64,000 nucleotides of DNA from Candidatus Sulfurimonas baltica (lineage in GTDB: Bacteria; Campylobacterota; Campylobacteria; Campylobacterales; Sulfurimonadaceae). Below, piece by piece: positions 1-10,726 of the stretch. The stretch is from assembly GCF_015265455.1 (NCBI RefSeq), contig NZ_CP054492.1:186001-250000 (forward strand). Direction: 5' to 3'. A program made the translations under genes and the position numbers. Below the pieces are notes generated by a model. That model searched no databases, had not been told where the DNA came from, and saw only the letters and a program-made list of their open reading frames with translations. Within the stretch, counting starts at the first letter, position 1, and every line of letters begins with the position of its first letter.

Positions 1-2573
1 CTACAACAGATGGAGGCTCTACATGGACTCTTATAGATTCAGTTCCATTTGAAGTATCCATGATGGATCTTGCAAACTACAGATTCAACGCTGGAGATAA
101 TTCAGGACTGAATGCAAATGTTAATTGGTCTATTATGACAAGTATCGATAATACATACGCAAGCGGTCTTTATTCAAACACTGCAACAGGTGTTGTGACT
201 ATTATTGATCCTGCAAACAACATCGCTCCTGATGTAAATATAACTTCTAACGGAGTTGATATAAATAACTCCATAGTAACTATAAACGAAGATTCAAAAA
301 CAGAACCAATCTATATCATATTCAGTGATGACTACACTCCTACTGCTTTCTTAGTAGGTGTAATTGATTCTAATGATTCAACGAAAGTATCATTAATGGA
401 TGGAGACTTTAATATCACTAGAATTAGTGATAACAATGTATCTGTTATCATCACCCCAAAAGCAAATGTATATGGAGATATAAACATAACTCTAGGCGCA
501 TTTGATGGAGATAAAAATGGCACGAGGTCATTTACACTTCATATTAATACTCTCAATGATGTTCCAACAGCTCTTAACTTTGAAAAAGTGATTAATGAAG
601 ATAATAACTACAGTTTCGCAACATTAGATCCTACAACTGTATATAGTGATACGAATGATTCATCTCAAGATGCAAATGAGTTGTATCCTAATATCTTTAC
701 TATTGTAACTCTACCTTCTCATGGTATGTTACATCTAGGAGATAATATAGCTCTAGGTGCAGATACAAATGTAAGCATTACAGAGTTACCAACTCTTGTA
801 TATACTCCAAGTGAAAATAACAACACAGATGTAAGCTTCACATATAAAGCATATGATGGTGAAGCATGGACAGAAGTGAAGAGTGCAACTATACATGTGA
901 CTCCGGTGGATGATGCACCTATACTAAGTACTATTCAAAGCCAACTTTTAGATGAAGACTTCAATGTGGTAAGTCTGACACTTATATCAAGTGATGTTGA
1001 AGGAGATGCGATTAGTTACGTGGCAACTTCGAGTAATGGTGAAATAGCTACTGTAACTATCGTTAATGATAAAGTAGTAATAACACCTGTAGAAAATGCA
1101 AACGGAACAGTGCGAGTGGATGTAAACGCTACAGCAAATGGACAAACTACAACGCAAAGCTTTGATGTTGCAATTTCAGCTGTAAATGATGACCCTGCAA
1201 TAGACACAGTCTTTGCAAATCTTTCACTCTTAGAAGATAGCGCTACAGCCAACTATGAACTTAATGTGTCAGATATAGACGGCGATGCACTAACTGTAAC
1301 AATGACCTCAAGTGACTCTGGCATTCTTATGGTTTCACCAAACTGGACAAACCCTTTAGATCAAGCAGCATGGAGTCAAACACTTGACTACAACCTAACA
1401 ACTGTAGCAGATGCTAATGGTGAAGTGACTATTACTGTAACTGTAAGAGATGAAAATGATGCAGCAGTATCTAAAACTTTTACAGTAGATGTAACTCCTG
1501 TAAATGATGCACCAGAGTTTGCTATAGCTGAGACTAAAATCGTTTATAAAAACTTTGTAGATGTAAATATAACTCTTCTTGGTACAGATGTAGAGGAAGA
1601 TCCTCTTACATACACTGCAGTAATAGAAGATGATTCTCTTGCAAGCGTGTCATTTACTAATAATGTTCTTATCTTCGAAGCTATAGATGGAGCAGTAGGC
1701 TCTAGTGATATAAATATTACTCTAAGCGATGGAGATTTAAATGTATCAAATATACTTCACTTTACTGTCCTACCACTCGAAGATGGAGAGGATGTAGAGA
1801 AAGTTGGAGTTGTAGATTATGAGTCTGATGAAAATGGTACAACGACAACACTCAGCATTGACAATAATCTTACGATTTCTACTAAAGAAGACACAAACGG
1901 AACAGTAACCCACGAGATAACAGTGGCTGGAAAAGTTATAACAGCTACTTCAGATCTAAATGGTTCAGAAGTAGCCTTTACAGAGAGTGGAGTAAAAACA
2001 ACATACTCAGATGTAAATCTATCTCTAGAAGTAAACGCAAGCGTAACAGGAGAAGCAAGCCATCTATTAACAGTTACTGGTAAAACAACAACAGCAACTT
2101 CAGAAAAAGTAGGCGCTTCAACTCGTATTGCTAAAGATGCAAATGGTTCTATAGAGATTGTAACTTCAGTAGATGTAAATGGAACTCAAGTATCCGTAAA
2201 AGCAAAAGCAGATGGAACAGCAGAGCATAGTGTTACAACTCCAAGCGGTAGATCTATCGCTACCTCAAAAGTAAAAGGCGCAGCTACAGTTATTAAAGCT
2301 ACAGGTGAAGTACAAACAGAAGTTGGCGATAACACTCCAGATGCAGATGGCTATGTCATAAGAGCAGTAGTAGTGACTAACACAGATGGAACAACCCATA
2401 CACAGTTTGAAAAAGTAAGTACTACAGATGAGAACGATAGAGAAATTGTCTCAAGAACACTCAAAGAGTCAACAGAATTCGATGCTGGAAACAGTGTTGA
2501 AATAGATGAAATTAATAGTGTTTTATATATTAAAACACAAGCAAACCTCACTACAGACTTAGTGATAGAGTAA
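1..2573 (+). CDS. Large repeat-domain adhesin, 3' part (5' end outside window)
   Basis: The frame is open to the left edge (codons from position 3 have no stop), so the ATG at 60 is internal and the gene is cut by the window. The protein is built of tandem beta-sandwich modules of about 90-120 residues. Each ends in the N/D-D-x-P signature typical of cadherin-like 'tandem-95' domains (codons near 559, 909, 1186 and 1503). The last ~280 residues are Thr/Val/Asp-rich with repeated T-A-T-S blocks. It has no Cys-rich segments or membrane helix. Such proteins are surface or secreted adhesins. It is followed after 10 nt by a lipoprotein and then by an outer-membrane barrel, suggesting a surface-protein operon. 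The family is inferred from repeat style; the exact ligand is unknown. Confidence 0.8.
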   Translation, partial: TTDGGSTWTLIDSVPFEVSMMDLANYRFNAGDNSGLNANVNWSIMTSIDNTYASGLYSNTATGVVTIIDPANNIAPDVNITSNGVDINNSIVTINEDSKTEPIYIIFSDDYTPTAFLVGVIDSNDSTKVSLMDGDFNITRISDNNVSVIITPKANVYGDINITLGAFDGDKNGTRSFTLHINTLNDVPTALNFEKVINEDNNYSFATLDPTTVYSDTNDSSQDANELYPNIFTIVTLPSHGMLHLGDNIALGADTNVSITELPTLVYTPSENNNTDVSFTYKAYDGEAWTEVKSATIHVTPVDDAPILSTIQSQLLDEDFNVVSLTLISSDVEGDAISYVATSSNGEIATVTIVNDKVVITPVENANGTVRVDVNATANGQTTTQSFDVAISAVNDDPAIDTVFANLSLLEDSATANYELNVSDIDGDALTVTMTSSDSGILMVSPNWTNPLDQAAWSQTLDYNLTTVADANGEVTITVTVRDENDAAVSKTFTVDVTPVNDAPEFAIAETKIVYKNFVDVNITLLGTDVEEDPLTYTAVIEDDSLASVSFTNNVLIFEAIDGAVGSSDINITLSDGDLNVSNILHFTVLPLEDGEDVEKVGVVDYESDENGTTTTLSIDNNLTISTKEDTNGTVTHEITVAGKVITATSDLNGSEVAFTESGVKTTYSDVNLSLEVNASVTGEASHLLTVTGKTTTATSEKVGASTRIAKDANGSIEIVTSVDVNGTQVSVKAKADGTAEHSVTTPSGRSIATSKVKGAATVIKATGEVQTEVGDNTPDADGYVIRAVVVTNTDGTTHTQFEKVSTTDENDREIVSRTLKESTEFDAGNSVEIDEINSVLYIKTQANLTTDLVIE

Positions 2574-2583
2574 GGAGAAAAAG

Positions 2584-2871
2584 ATGAAAAACATAACAGC
2601 AATCATAACATTCGTTCTACTCACTATAGGCTTTAATGCTTGTAGTGGAGGAGGTGGTGATGCCTCGTTTGAAAATGGACAGACTATCATACCCGTTAGC
2701 ATAGCATGTATAACAGCACCGGATGAAAACGATATAGCTACCTATGAGACACTTTTAAGTGGCGATGCTATCGTTAAAGATGATGTTAATACAACAGTAA
2801 GTATTTACCATGATGTAGATGGAAATAAAAAAATATGCCTTGTGAGCGGAGTCGCTCATATAGTAAGATAA
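2584..2871 (+). CDS. Small exported lipoprotein
   Basis: A 95-residue protein with an N-terminal hydrophobic stretch ending in a lipobox-like G-F-N-A-C at residues 16-20, followed by S-G-G-G-G, a typical lipoprotein linker. The mature part is short and acidic, with two further Cys residues that could form a disulfide. A Shine-Dalgarno 'aaggag' lies just before the ATG, right after the adhesin stop, so the two are probably co-transcribed. The family is not recognised. A role at the cell envelope together with the adhesin and the following barrel protein is inferred from position only. Confidence 0.7.
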   Translation: MKNITAIITFVLLTIGFNACSGGGGDASFENGQTIIPVSIACITAPDENDIATYETLLSGDAIVKDDVNTTVSIYHDVDGNKKICLVSGVAHIVR

Positions 2872-2883
2872 AGGAGAATAGAT

Positions 2884-3480
2884 ATGTCTTATATGAAAGT
2901 AACACTTATAACTACACTCCTCTTAGGAAGTGTAGCTACAGCAGATAGTAATTACCTAAAAAATACATTCGTAGGAGTAAGCGCAGGATACTCTTACTTG
3001 AATGTTGACCAAAGAGATAATGTAGGAGTAATCATCCTAGGAAATGAGATACAAGAGAGTGGATATAACCTTACACTTCAAGCAGGATACCACCACTCTA
3101 AAAATGTAGATATCTCTCTTAACTACCAAAGAGTAGAACAAGATGATACCTATGAAAATAACTTCTACCTAGCTACAGAGTTTAAAGTAGGAGAGTACAA
3201 TCAAGTCACACCCTTCATTGGTGCACAACTTGGATACTCACAACTTACATGGTCTAAAAACCCTGTAAACACTACAGATAATGATATACACTCAGACTCA
3301 TACATGGGTGGTATTAACCTAGGTGCAAGATACCCACTTTCAAACAATATAGAACTTACTATGAAGTATGAACTCAACTTTATGAATCATACAACTATGA
3401 TAGACCTACTCAATGCACAATCACAATTAACACATAACAGTGCTCACAATGTGAATGTTGGGTTTAGGTATCTATTTTAG
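2884..3480 (+). CDS. Outer-membrane beta-barrel protein
   Basis: A 198-residue protein with a cleavable signal peptide (to about residue 21, A-T-A-D). Alternating hydrophobic/polar strands follow, and the C-terminus G-F-R-Y-L-F ends in the aromatic residue typical of Bam-assembled barrels. Its length suits an eight-stranded barrel of the OmpA/OmpW-like 'outer membrane protein beta-barrel' group. The start at 2884 is supported by 'aaggag' seven bases upstream; a second Met three codons later is possible. It is the third gene of the adhesin-lipoprotein cluster (12-nt gap), so it may anchor or accompany the adhesin. Specific function is unknown. Confidence 0.75.
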   Translation: MSYMKVTLITTLLLGSVATADSNYLKNTFVGVSAGYSYLNVDQRDNVGVIILGNEIQESGYNLTLQAGYHHSKNVDISLNYQRVEQDDTYENNFYLATEFKVGEYNQVTPFIGAQLGYSQLTWSKNPVNTTDNDIHSDSYMGGINLGARYPLSNNIELTMKYELNFMNHTTMIDLLNAQSQLTHNSAHNVNVGFRYLF

Positions 3481-3498
3481 GAGAGAATAGTGGCAGTT

Positions 3499-3522
3499 AA
3501 TAGGCAGTTCAATCTGCCTATT
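3499..3522. terminator. Perfect 9-bp hairpin between convergent genes
   Basis: AATAGGCAG / CTGCCTATT with a 6-nt loop lies between the rightward barrel gene and the leftward serS remnant. It is placed where a bidirectional terminator would be, but has no clear T-run on either side. Confidence 0.5.
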
Positions 3523-3576
3523 CAGTATAAAAAGAAGAATCTACATCCCCAAATAAGGCTTCAAAACTTTAGGAAT

Positions 3577-5339
<1,763 letters not shown>

Positions 5340-7310
5340 TTAGGAAGTTTTATGTTCTTTTCTTGATGTGTAAGCTTGTCTAGGATCGTTTGGTGTTTGT
5401 GGGAATGCTCTTAGTAACTCCTCTTGTTCTACCATTGGATTTAAAATATCTTTTCGTATATAGTCTTCACTTCTATCTAGCAACTCGGCTAAAATTGCTA
5501 ATGTTAAAAATTTATCTTCACATAGCATTTTAACAATTTTTTTAAATTCATTTTTTGGAAACCTTTTGCTATCTATTATTGGTTTTGTTATTTCTTTTAA
5601 GCTATTTTGTAATGACTCATCCATACTAGCTACACTATCAAAAATAGGAAATTCAAGTCCTTTAACTACATAACCCCCAGAGCTTACCCCCATACCCCCA
5701 GAGCTTACCCCCAGACCTTCAGTTACAATTTTATTGCCATCTTCTGTTATAAGTTTATCACCATTCTCTGTTACTAGGTAGCTTCCAAAAACATCATCTG
5801 GAGTAACTAGAACTTGATTAGGAAGATAATAAACCATGCCTTGACCATAACCACTTGAAAGCAACATATCATCTCGCACAAGTTTATGCAGTGTTTGAGA
5901 AAGATCTGAATTATGTTCATTACAAATCTCTTTTAGTCTAGCGTGAGTTACAGTTTGTTCACTAAAAGCAGTGGATAGTATCAACCTTTGTGTGTTATCT
6001 AATGTGTCAAACTCTGGACCAAATAAAATTTTCATTTCATTTATAACATCAGAAGATATAAGATCAGCCATTCTTAACTCAAATAACGTTTGGTCATATG
6101 GTTCTAGCTTTTCATGCAGATATGGTGGTCGCCAATGATTTTCTCCCCACCACATAAATATATTTGGAATACCTGAACCAGCACGCTCACCAAGACCTAT
6201 AAAATGAAACATCTGATGTAGTTTTTCATTACGACAATCATGCTCATAACCACTAATTGCTTGTTCAATAGAAATACGCATTAACCCAGGATTCCTGAAT
6301 CCAAACATATCAGGCCGTTTCACAACCAAAATAGAAGCTTTCCCACTATAATCAGCATGTACTATTGTGTTGACCAAAGCTTCACGAAGTGCATCATGTA
6401 CTGCGGTTTGATCCTGTCTTTGGTCACCTTGAAGTTTAAAAGGCACTTTTAGGTCTGCTGTTAGTTTGCGAATAACACGCGTATAAAAATCAAATAAGTT
6501 TCCGGACCAGGTACCATCTAAACTTATACGGTCAATCCAACGAGCCTTTGCTCTAGCTTCAGCTCTTTCTTGATAGTCAAGCATGTAGTTTGGAAACTCT
6601 TCTTGTATACTCATCAGCTTTCCAAACATTAACAAACCAGCTATAGTTAAGCTTTCTAAACCACTTTTCCTATCTCTCTTCCATCCGCCAATACTGCGAA
6701 GGAACTCAACATCATCGTAACGATTTCTTTCATTGCTTGAGTCACGATTACTATACATTTGTCGATAAGCTCGCAAACTTTCTTGGTCTATATCTGCCAT
6801 GTCATAATTTTCAAGCATTTTATCATCACGACTATCTTCTAACTGTTCAGACAACATTCGTCTTACAGTTTCTTTAGAACATTTAATATCTGAACTATGT
6901 AGTCGTTGATATGTGCCATCCATTGGGTTCGTTGTTCTATGTACAGGCTTGTCATGTCTAGAGGCCCTTGGTATATAGATTTGAATAATACTCTTGTCAT
7001 CTATAGAAATAATTTGCACAAATTCTTTTTTTAGTAAGTTACAACTAACCGTCTGTGTATTTTCAACTGATGTCCATAGTTCATCTAGAACCTTTTGAAC
7101 ATCTTGAACGCCTGCAATTTCAAAGGTATGGTTTTTATTCTCTTTCACGCCGAGTAATATAGTACCACCATTAGTATTAGCAAATGCACTATATGTTTCC
7201 CAGAATGTTTTTCCAGGTAAGCCACCCGTCCCATTTCGACCGATTGCTAGTTTACATTCAAGCTCGATACTTTCACTTAAGCTTAATATATCTTCAGCAG
7301 TTTTTATCAT
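5340..7310 (-). CDS. AlbA_2 (Schlafen-like) domain protein with RecG-like C-terminal region
   Basis: 656 residues. The N-terminal ~150 residues carry the Schlafen AlbA_2 pattern: E-S-I-E-L-E-C-K near residue 13-20, F-W-E-T-Y-S-A-F-A-N-T-N-G-G-T-I-L-L-G-V, then R-x-x-x-x-x-x-P-V. The middle part has R-E-A-L-V-N-T-I-V-H-A-D-Y, F-R-N-P-G and G-E-R-A-G-S-G-I-P, the motif set of the 'RecG C-terminal' ATPase-like domain. A winged-helix-like tail follows, containing an internal short duplication G-V-S-S-G-G. Such proteins are common in mobile elements and next to defence genes, usually as putative DNA/RNA-binding regulators; the biochemical role is not established. The start at 7310 has no strong ribosome site. 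It lies with the integrase at 7476-8630 in element E1. Confidence 0.8.
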   Translation of the reverse strand: MIKTAEDILSLSESIELECKLAIGRNGTGGLPGKTFWETYSAFANTNGGTILLGVKENKNHTFEIAGVQDVQKVLDELWTSVENTQTVSCNLLKKEFVQIISIDDKSIIQIYIPRASRHDKPVHRTTNPMDGTYQRLHSSDIKCSKETVRRMLSEQLEDSRDDKMLENYDMADIDQESLRAYRQMYSNRDSSNERNRYDDVEFLRSIGGWKRDRKSGLESLTIAGLLMFGKLMSIQEEFPNYMLDYQERAEARAKARWIDRISLDGTWSGNLFDFYTRVIRKLTADLKVPFKLQGDQRQDQTAVHDALREALVNTIVHADYSGKASILVVKRPDMFGFRNPGLMRISIEQAISGYEHDCRNEKLHQMFHFIGLGERAGSGIPNIFMWWGENHWRPPYLHEKLEPYDQTLFELRMADLISSDVINEMKILFGPEFDTLDNTQRLILSTAFSEQTVTHARLKEICNEHNSDLSQTLHKLVRDDMLLSSGYGQGMVYYLPNQVLVTPDDVFGSYLVTENGDKLITEDGNKIVTEGLGVSSGGMGVSSGGYVVKGLEFPIFDSVASMDESLQNSLKEITKPIIDSKRFPKNEFKKIVKMLCEDKFLTLAILAELLDRSEDYIRKDILNPMVEQEELLRAFPQTPNDPRQAYTSRKEHKTS

Positions 7311-7475
7311 TTATGATTCCTTTGATATACTATTAAGCAGTTCTAATGGCACAGGTGACATGCTCTTGGGTCTAGGTATAGTTTTATTTTATTTTATTTT
7401 ATAGATTATATCTAAAAATATAGTTATAGATATAAGGCTTGCGTATACTTAATATTTAGTTCATTAAGAAGTTGT

Positions 7476-8630
7476 TTATATTGATAAGGCTTTAGTTGCT
7501 TCATGTCTAGTATTGGGTATTAAATGACTATATCTAAGAGTCATAGTTAAATCTTTATGCCCAAGTTGATCTTTAATCTGTAAAATATCTAATCCGTTTT
7601 GAGCAAGCCAACTTGCGTGTGTATGTCTTAGACTATGAGCGGTAATTTTATACTTCATGTCTTTTTTCTTATTTCCAGGTATTATAGATTCGATGGCAGT
7701 CATGAAGTATTCCGGCATTTTCAGTACAATGCCACCTCTGCTGTTGGAGATTACTCTATTTGAATTTTTATCTTTATTATTTTGTAAATATTTTATTGTC
7801 TCTAAGAGTAAATCATTCATATATATATGCCTTTCACTACCTTTTTTTGTTTTTACAATATAAATTGAGTTTGTTTTAAAATTTATATTGTTCCAAGTTA
7901 ATCCTGTTTTTTCATTAGTCTTATTCTTTTGTGAGGCAGCGCCAGTAACTTCACTAAATCTAGCACCAGTGAAAAGTAACAATACTGTTAAGTGATAAGT
8001 TAGAAGATGAGTAGATTTTAATATATCTAGTAGGTTTTTAGCCTCTTCTTTCGTTAAAAATGCTTGTCGATTATTATCTATATTTGGCATTTTGACTTTA
8101 CCATTTGCTAGTGGATTATTGAAATTTTTCACTATATCATGCTTTATGGCGTGATTTATAATTGTTTTTACTAAAGTAAGTTGATGTTTAACCGTTTGTG
8201 CTTCATATCCTTCTGCAAATAATTTTTGCTTAAAATCTTCAAAATCTAAGGATTTTAAACTTTTTACGGGTTTGCTTCCGAAAAGTGGTTTTATATGTTT
8301 ATTATAGTTTTGCTTATCAGTTATCCATGACTTTTTATTGGCTTTAGAATACTTAAAATATTCATCCCAGATGGTATCTAATTTAATTTTTGTAGTTCTA
8401 GAGCCTTTTATAGTTGGTTCTTGGTCGTGTTGCAGTTTATATTTAACTTCTATAAGCTTGCTATAGGCATCTCTAGCAGTAAAACTATTTGATATTGTAG
8501 ATTTACCAACTAAAACTTTAACGGGCTTATTATGCTCGTCTCTATAGTTTATATAGTATGATTTATCACCATTTTTAAGCTCGTTAATCCATACGCCTTC
8601 ATATTTGCCACCAACAGGTTTTAATGCCAT
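7476..8630 (-). CDS. Tyrosine recombinase / integrase of element E1
   Basis: About 384 residues with the phage-integrase layout: an N-terminal arm-binding part, a SAM-like core-binding domain (residues ~100-190), and a catalytic domain with F-T-G-A-R-F-S-E (Arg I), A-H-S-L-R-H-T-H-A-S (His-x-x-Arg), L-G-H-K-D-L and the nucleophile Tyr in T-L-R-Y-S-H. The start at 8630 is chosen because 'ggag' lies 7-10 nt upstream; another ATG at 8642 overlaps that site. It catalyses site-specific integration/excision. It sits ~340 bp from a tRNA-Leu 3' fragment, its likely target. It is only distantly similar to the integrase at 9106, so it belongs to a separate element. Confidence 0.92.
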   Translation of the reverse strand: MALKPVGGKYEGVWINELKNGDKSYYINYRDEHNKPVKVLVGKSTISNSFTARDAYSKLIEVKYKLQHDQEPTIKGSRTTKIKLDTIWDEYFKYSKANKKSWITDKQNYNKHIKPLFGSKPVKSLKSLDFEDFKQKLFAEGYEAQTVKHQLTLVKTIINHAIKHDIVKNFNNPLANGKVKMPNIDNNRQAFLTKEEAKNLLDILKSTHLLTYHLTVLLLFTGARFSEVTGAASQKNKTNEKTGLTWNNINFKTNSIYIVKTKKGSERHIYMNDLLLETIKYLQNNKDKNSNRVISNSRGGIVLKMPEYFMTAIESIIPGNKKKDMKYKITAHSLRHTHASWLAQNGLDILQIKDQLGHKDLTMTLRYSHLIPNTRHEATKALSI

Positions 8631-8967
8631 AAGAAACTCCATTCTTCAAGTTTTTTTCTTTAGTATATAATTCTCTAAGATTGAAAAATATTTCCTAGTT
8701 TATATAGAATTCGTTTTGTTAAGATAGCTAAAAACATTCGATTTTTCTTGTCCAAAAGTTATCTTCTATTAATCTGATAATAAAATATCGTTGATATGAA
8801 ATTGTATCAAAAAAAGTAGTTTTTTACTACAGTTTTTACTACAGTATTTGAAAAAATATAGATTAAAATGTAAAAGAATGAAAAAACAAGCATGTCTTTA
8901 AAATACGATGTGCTGGGCTTTTGTTGAGATTTGAAAAGATTTAATAAAGAATGAAAAAGTGTAAAGA
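8631..8967. other. AT-rich non-coding region upstream of integrase E1
   Basis: No gene. It contains the directly repeated 'tttttactacag' (about 8820-8842), which could be a recombinase arm site, and presumably the integrase promoter. The 5' half of a tRNA-Leu gene is not found here, although its 3' half follows immediately. Confidence 0.4.
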
Positions 8968-9025
8968 TTAGACTTAGGATCTGGTGCCGCAAGGCGTGGA
9001 GGTTCAAGTCCTCTCATCCGCACCA
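8968..9025 (+). pseudogene. 3' fragment of tRNA-Leu(UAG) (attachment-site remnant)
   Basis: 58 nt holding the anticodon loop (cttagga, anticodon TAG), a long class-II variable arm (tgccgcaaggcg), the T arm (ggaggTTCAAGTcctct), the 3' acceptor strand catccgc and CCA. The 5' acceptor strand and D arm are absent upstream, so this is not a functional tRNA. Fragments of this kind mark integration of elements at tRNA 3' ends. It is shared as the left boundary of E2 and the right boundary of E1. Confidence 0.88.
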
Positions 9026-9031
9026 TCAAAT
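9009..9031 (+). repeat. Left attachment repeat (att) of element E2
   Basis: 23 bp (tcctctcatccgcaccatca plus aat) are repeated exactly at 32371-32393. The repeat is the 3' end of the tRNA-Leu gene including CCA and 6 nt beyond. The integrase at 9106 lies immediately inside it. Confidence 0.88.
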
Positions 9032-9078
9032 TAACAAACCCCTAAAATACTTACTTTCAGAGACTATCAAATTACCTT

Positions 9079-9105
9079 GGTGCCATATGAGTGCCATTCA
9101 GTGCC
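9079..9105. repeat. Clustered TGCCA repeats, probable integrase arm sites (left)
   Basis: ggTGCCAtatgagTGCCAt followed by tcagTGCC: three units 10-12 bp apart between att and the integrase stop. A matching cluster occurs at the other end of E2. Spacing near one helical turn suits recombinase arm-type binding. Confidence 0.55.
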
Positions 9106-10206
9106 TTATATTTTATTAAAAACATTTCCAAAATCACTTAAATCTCTTGGTATATATTTAGAATAAACTTCCAGTGTCATTCTTGGAGAGCTATGCCCTG
9201 CAACTTTTGAGACTAAATTTATGTCTTCACCAGCACTTATCATAGTAGAACAAAATGTGTGTCTTGTTTGGTGTATTTTTCTGTACTGAACTTTTGCCCT
9301 TTCTAAATCCTTTTTCCAGTTACCTTCTCTAATCTTTGAGATATCCCAATATGGGTTGTTTAGAGTGTTTAAAAATACATACTCACTTTGTTCCCCAGTG
9401 ATTTCAAATTGACTTTTTATAAAGGGCAAGAAGCTTTCAATAATTGGTACAGTTCTAAATGAATCCCATTTAGGTGATCCAGTTACTCCTCTTCCAATTT
9501 GAGAAGATATTTTTATCTCTCTCTTGTCAAAATCCACCAAATTCCATTTTAACCCAATGGCTTCTCCACCTCTTAAACCTGTGGTGAAAAGTAGCATATA
9601 GAAATTTTTCATTTGTGTAGTTTCAGTACTTGCAATTAATGTTTTAATCTCATTTATTGTAAAAGGAAGTAGGTCATCCTCAGAAGTTTTTTTCATACCT
9701 CTTGCAGATAGCAAAGAGGCTAATCTAATTGGATTTTTCTCAATAATTTCTTCTCTTATAGCATCTTCAAACATAGTACTAAGTATTCCTCTTACACCTT
9801 TTATAGTTCTAATAGCATACCCATCTTTTAGCATTTTATTCTGCCATAAAGTAATGTCAGTACCTTTAATTGAATCCAGCATTTTTTTGCCAAAGACAGG
9901 TTTGAGGTGCTTGTTGTACTTGCTCCTATAATCTTCAATAGTTGGTGCTTTTCTGTTTGAACTTTGCAATTCAAAAGATTTATCCATATACTCACTAACA
10001 GTTATCATTTTATTTTTAAAGAACTCACCAGTTGAAACTGCAAGTTGGATAGTTGGAATCATATGATTTAGTGCTATCTTCTTATTAGCTGGTGTATTGC
10101 CAAGATTTAAAGGCTTTCTGTGTCTTTCTCCATTGTGAGTGAAGTCAATCCATAGAGATTCTTTAACACCTTGTTTATTTTTTGTTTTTTTTACATATAG
10201 TCTCAT
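9106..10206 (-). CDS. Tyrosine recombinase / integrase of element E2
   Basis: 366 residues. The catalytic motifs are T-T-G-L-R-G-G-E (Arg I), H-Q-T-R-H-T-F (His-x-x-Arg), A-G-H-S-S-P and the nucleophile in L-E-V-Y-S-K-Y. A SAM-like core-binding domain lies before (residues ~70-160) and an arm-binding N-terminus at 1-60. The start at 10206 has 'aagga' nine nt upstream. The stop codon lies 75 bp from the att repeat, the normal position for an integrase acting on its own element. The 110-residue HTH protein upstream is the likely directionality factor. Confidence 0.94.
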   Translation of the reverse strand: MRLYVKKTKNKQGVKESLWIDFTHNGERHRKPLNLGNTPANKKIALNHMIPTIQLAVSTGEFFKNKMITVSEYMDKSFELQSSNRKAPTIEDYRSKYNKHLKPVFGKKMLDSIKGTDITLWQNKMLKDGYAIRTIKGVRGILSTMFEDAIREEIIEKNPIRLASLLSARGMKKTSEDDLLPFTINEIKTLIASTETTQMKNFYMLLFTTGLRGGEAIGLKWNLVDFDKREIKISSQIGRGVTGSPKWDSFRTVPIIESFLPFIKSQFEITGEQSEYVFLNTLNNPYWDISKIREGNWKKDLERAKVQYRKIHQTRHTFCSTMISAGEDINLVSKVAGHSSPRMTLEVYSKYIPRDLSDFGNVFNKI

Positions 10207-10289
10207 GTGTTTTCCTTTTTATTTGAAACCACTTTCAACCATAAATACAGATAAGAACTATAGCCTAGAGTGGATGAATTTTTAATTAT

Positions 10290-10622
10290 TTAGGCTACAA
10301 ATTGATCTGTAATATGTTTTATAGTTGCATTGATATTGCTATTTGCACAGACATCTATCATATCTATACCAATAACCCATTTATCAAGTACTGACTTGTC
10401 AAACATTCTTTTAGAAGCTCTTTGGTGGTAATGAGTACCTGCAAGAAATTCATTACTTTTTACTTTTGAATCAATAGCATCTTTGGAATATCCAAGGTAT
10501 TCAGCAGTCTCTTTTGTTGAGAGCCACCTTTTTTCTACTTGATTATTTTTAGTGTCTAATAACTGTTTAAGTAGTTCTAGTATTTTTGGAATTTGCTCCA
10601 ATGCATCAAAATTTACATTCAT
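10290..10622 (-). CDS. Excisionase-like helix-turn-helix protein
   Basis: 110 residues; residues ~33-80 (R-W-L-S-T-K-E-T-A-E-Y-L-G-Y-S-K-D-A-I) form the winged helix-turn-helix of the AlpA/Xis-type 'helix-turn-helix domain 17' group, which binds attachment DNA or promoters. The start is supported by 'aagg' upstream. It is encoded just before the integrase in the same direction and so probably serves as recombination directionality factor. Its promoter holds the shared E2 operator (10668-10687) followed by TATAAT ten nt later on the minus strand. Confidence 0.75.
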   Translation of the reverse strand: MNVNFDALEQIPKILELLKQLLDTKNNQVEKRWLSTKETAEYLGYSKDAIDSKVKSNEFLAGTHYHQRASKRMFDKSVLDKWVIGIDMIDVCANSNINATIKHITDQFVA

Positions 10623-10652
10623 CTGTTAGCCTTTATAAGTAAAGATAAATGT

Positions 10653-10687
10653 ATTATATTTTCAACTTAGGTGCTAATATGCACCTA
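10653..10687 (-). promoter_or_regulatory. Operator-promoter module 1 (excisionase side)
   Basis: Inverted repeat AGGTGC-N6-GCACCT (10669-10686) followed on the minus strand by exactly 10 nt and TATAAT (10658-10653). On the plus strand a TATACT (10692-10697) lies just downstream, so the site could control both divergent genes. The same module recurs at 30564 and 31524. Confidence 0.75.
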
Positions 10688-10726
10688 GTGTGATATACTG
10701 TTGTTATCAACTTAAAGGGAAAAATA

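Noticed and set aside
8968-9025. Complete tRNA-Leu gene
   Set aside because: Anticodon loop, variable arm, T arm and CCA are present, but the 5' acceptor strand and D arm are missing upstream.
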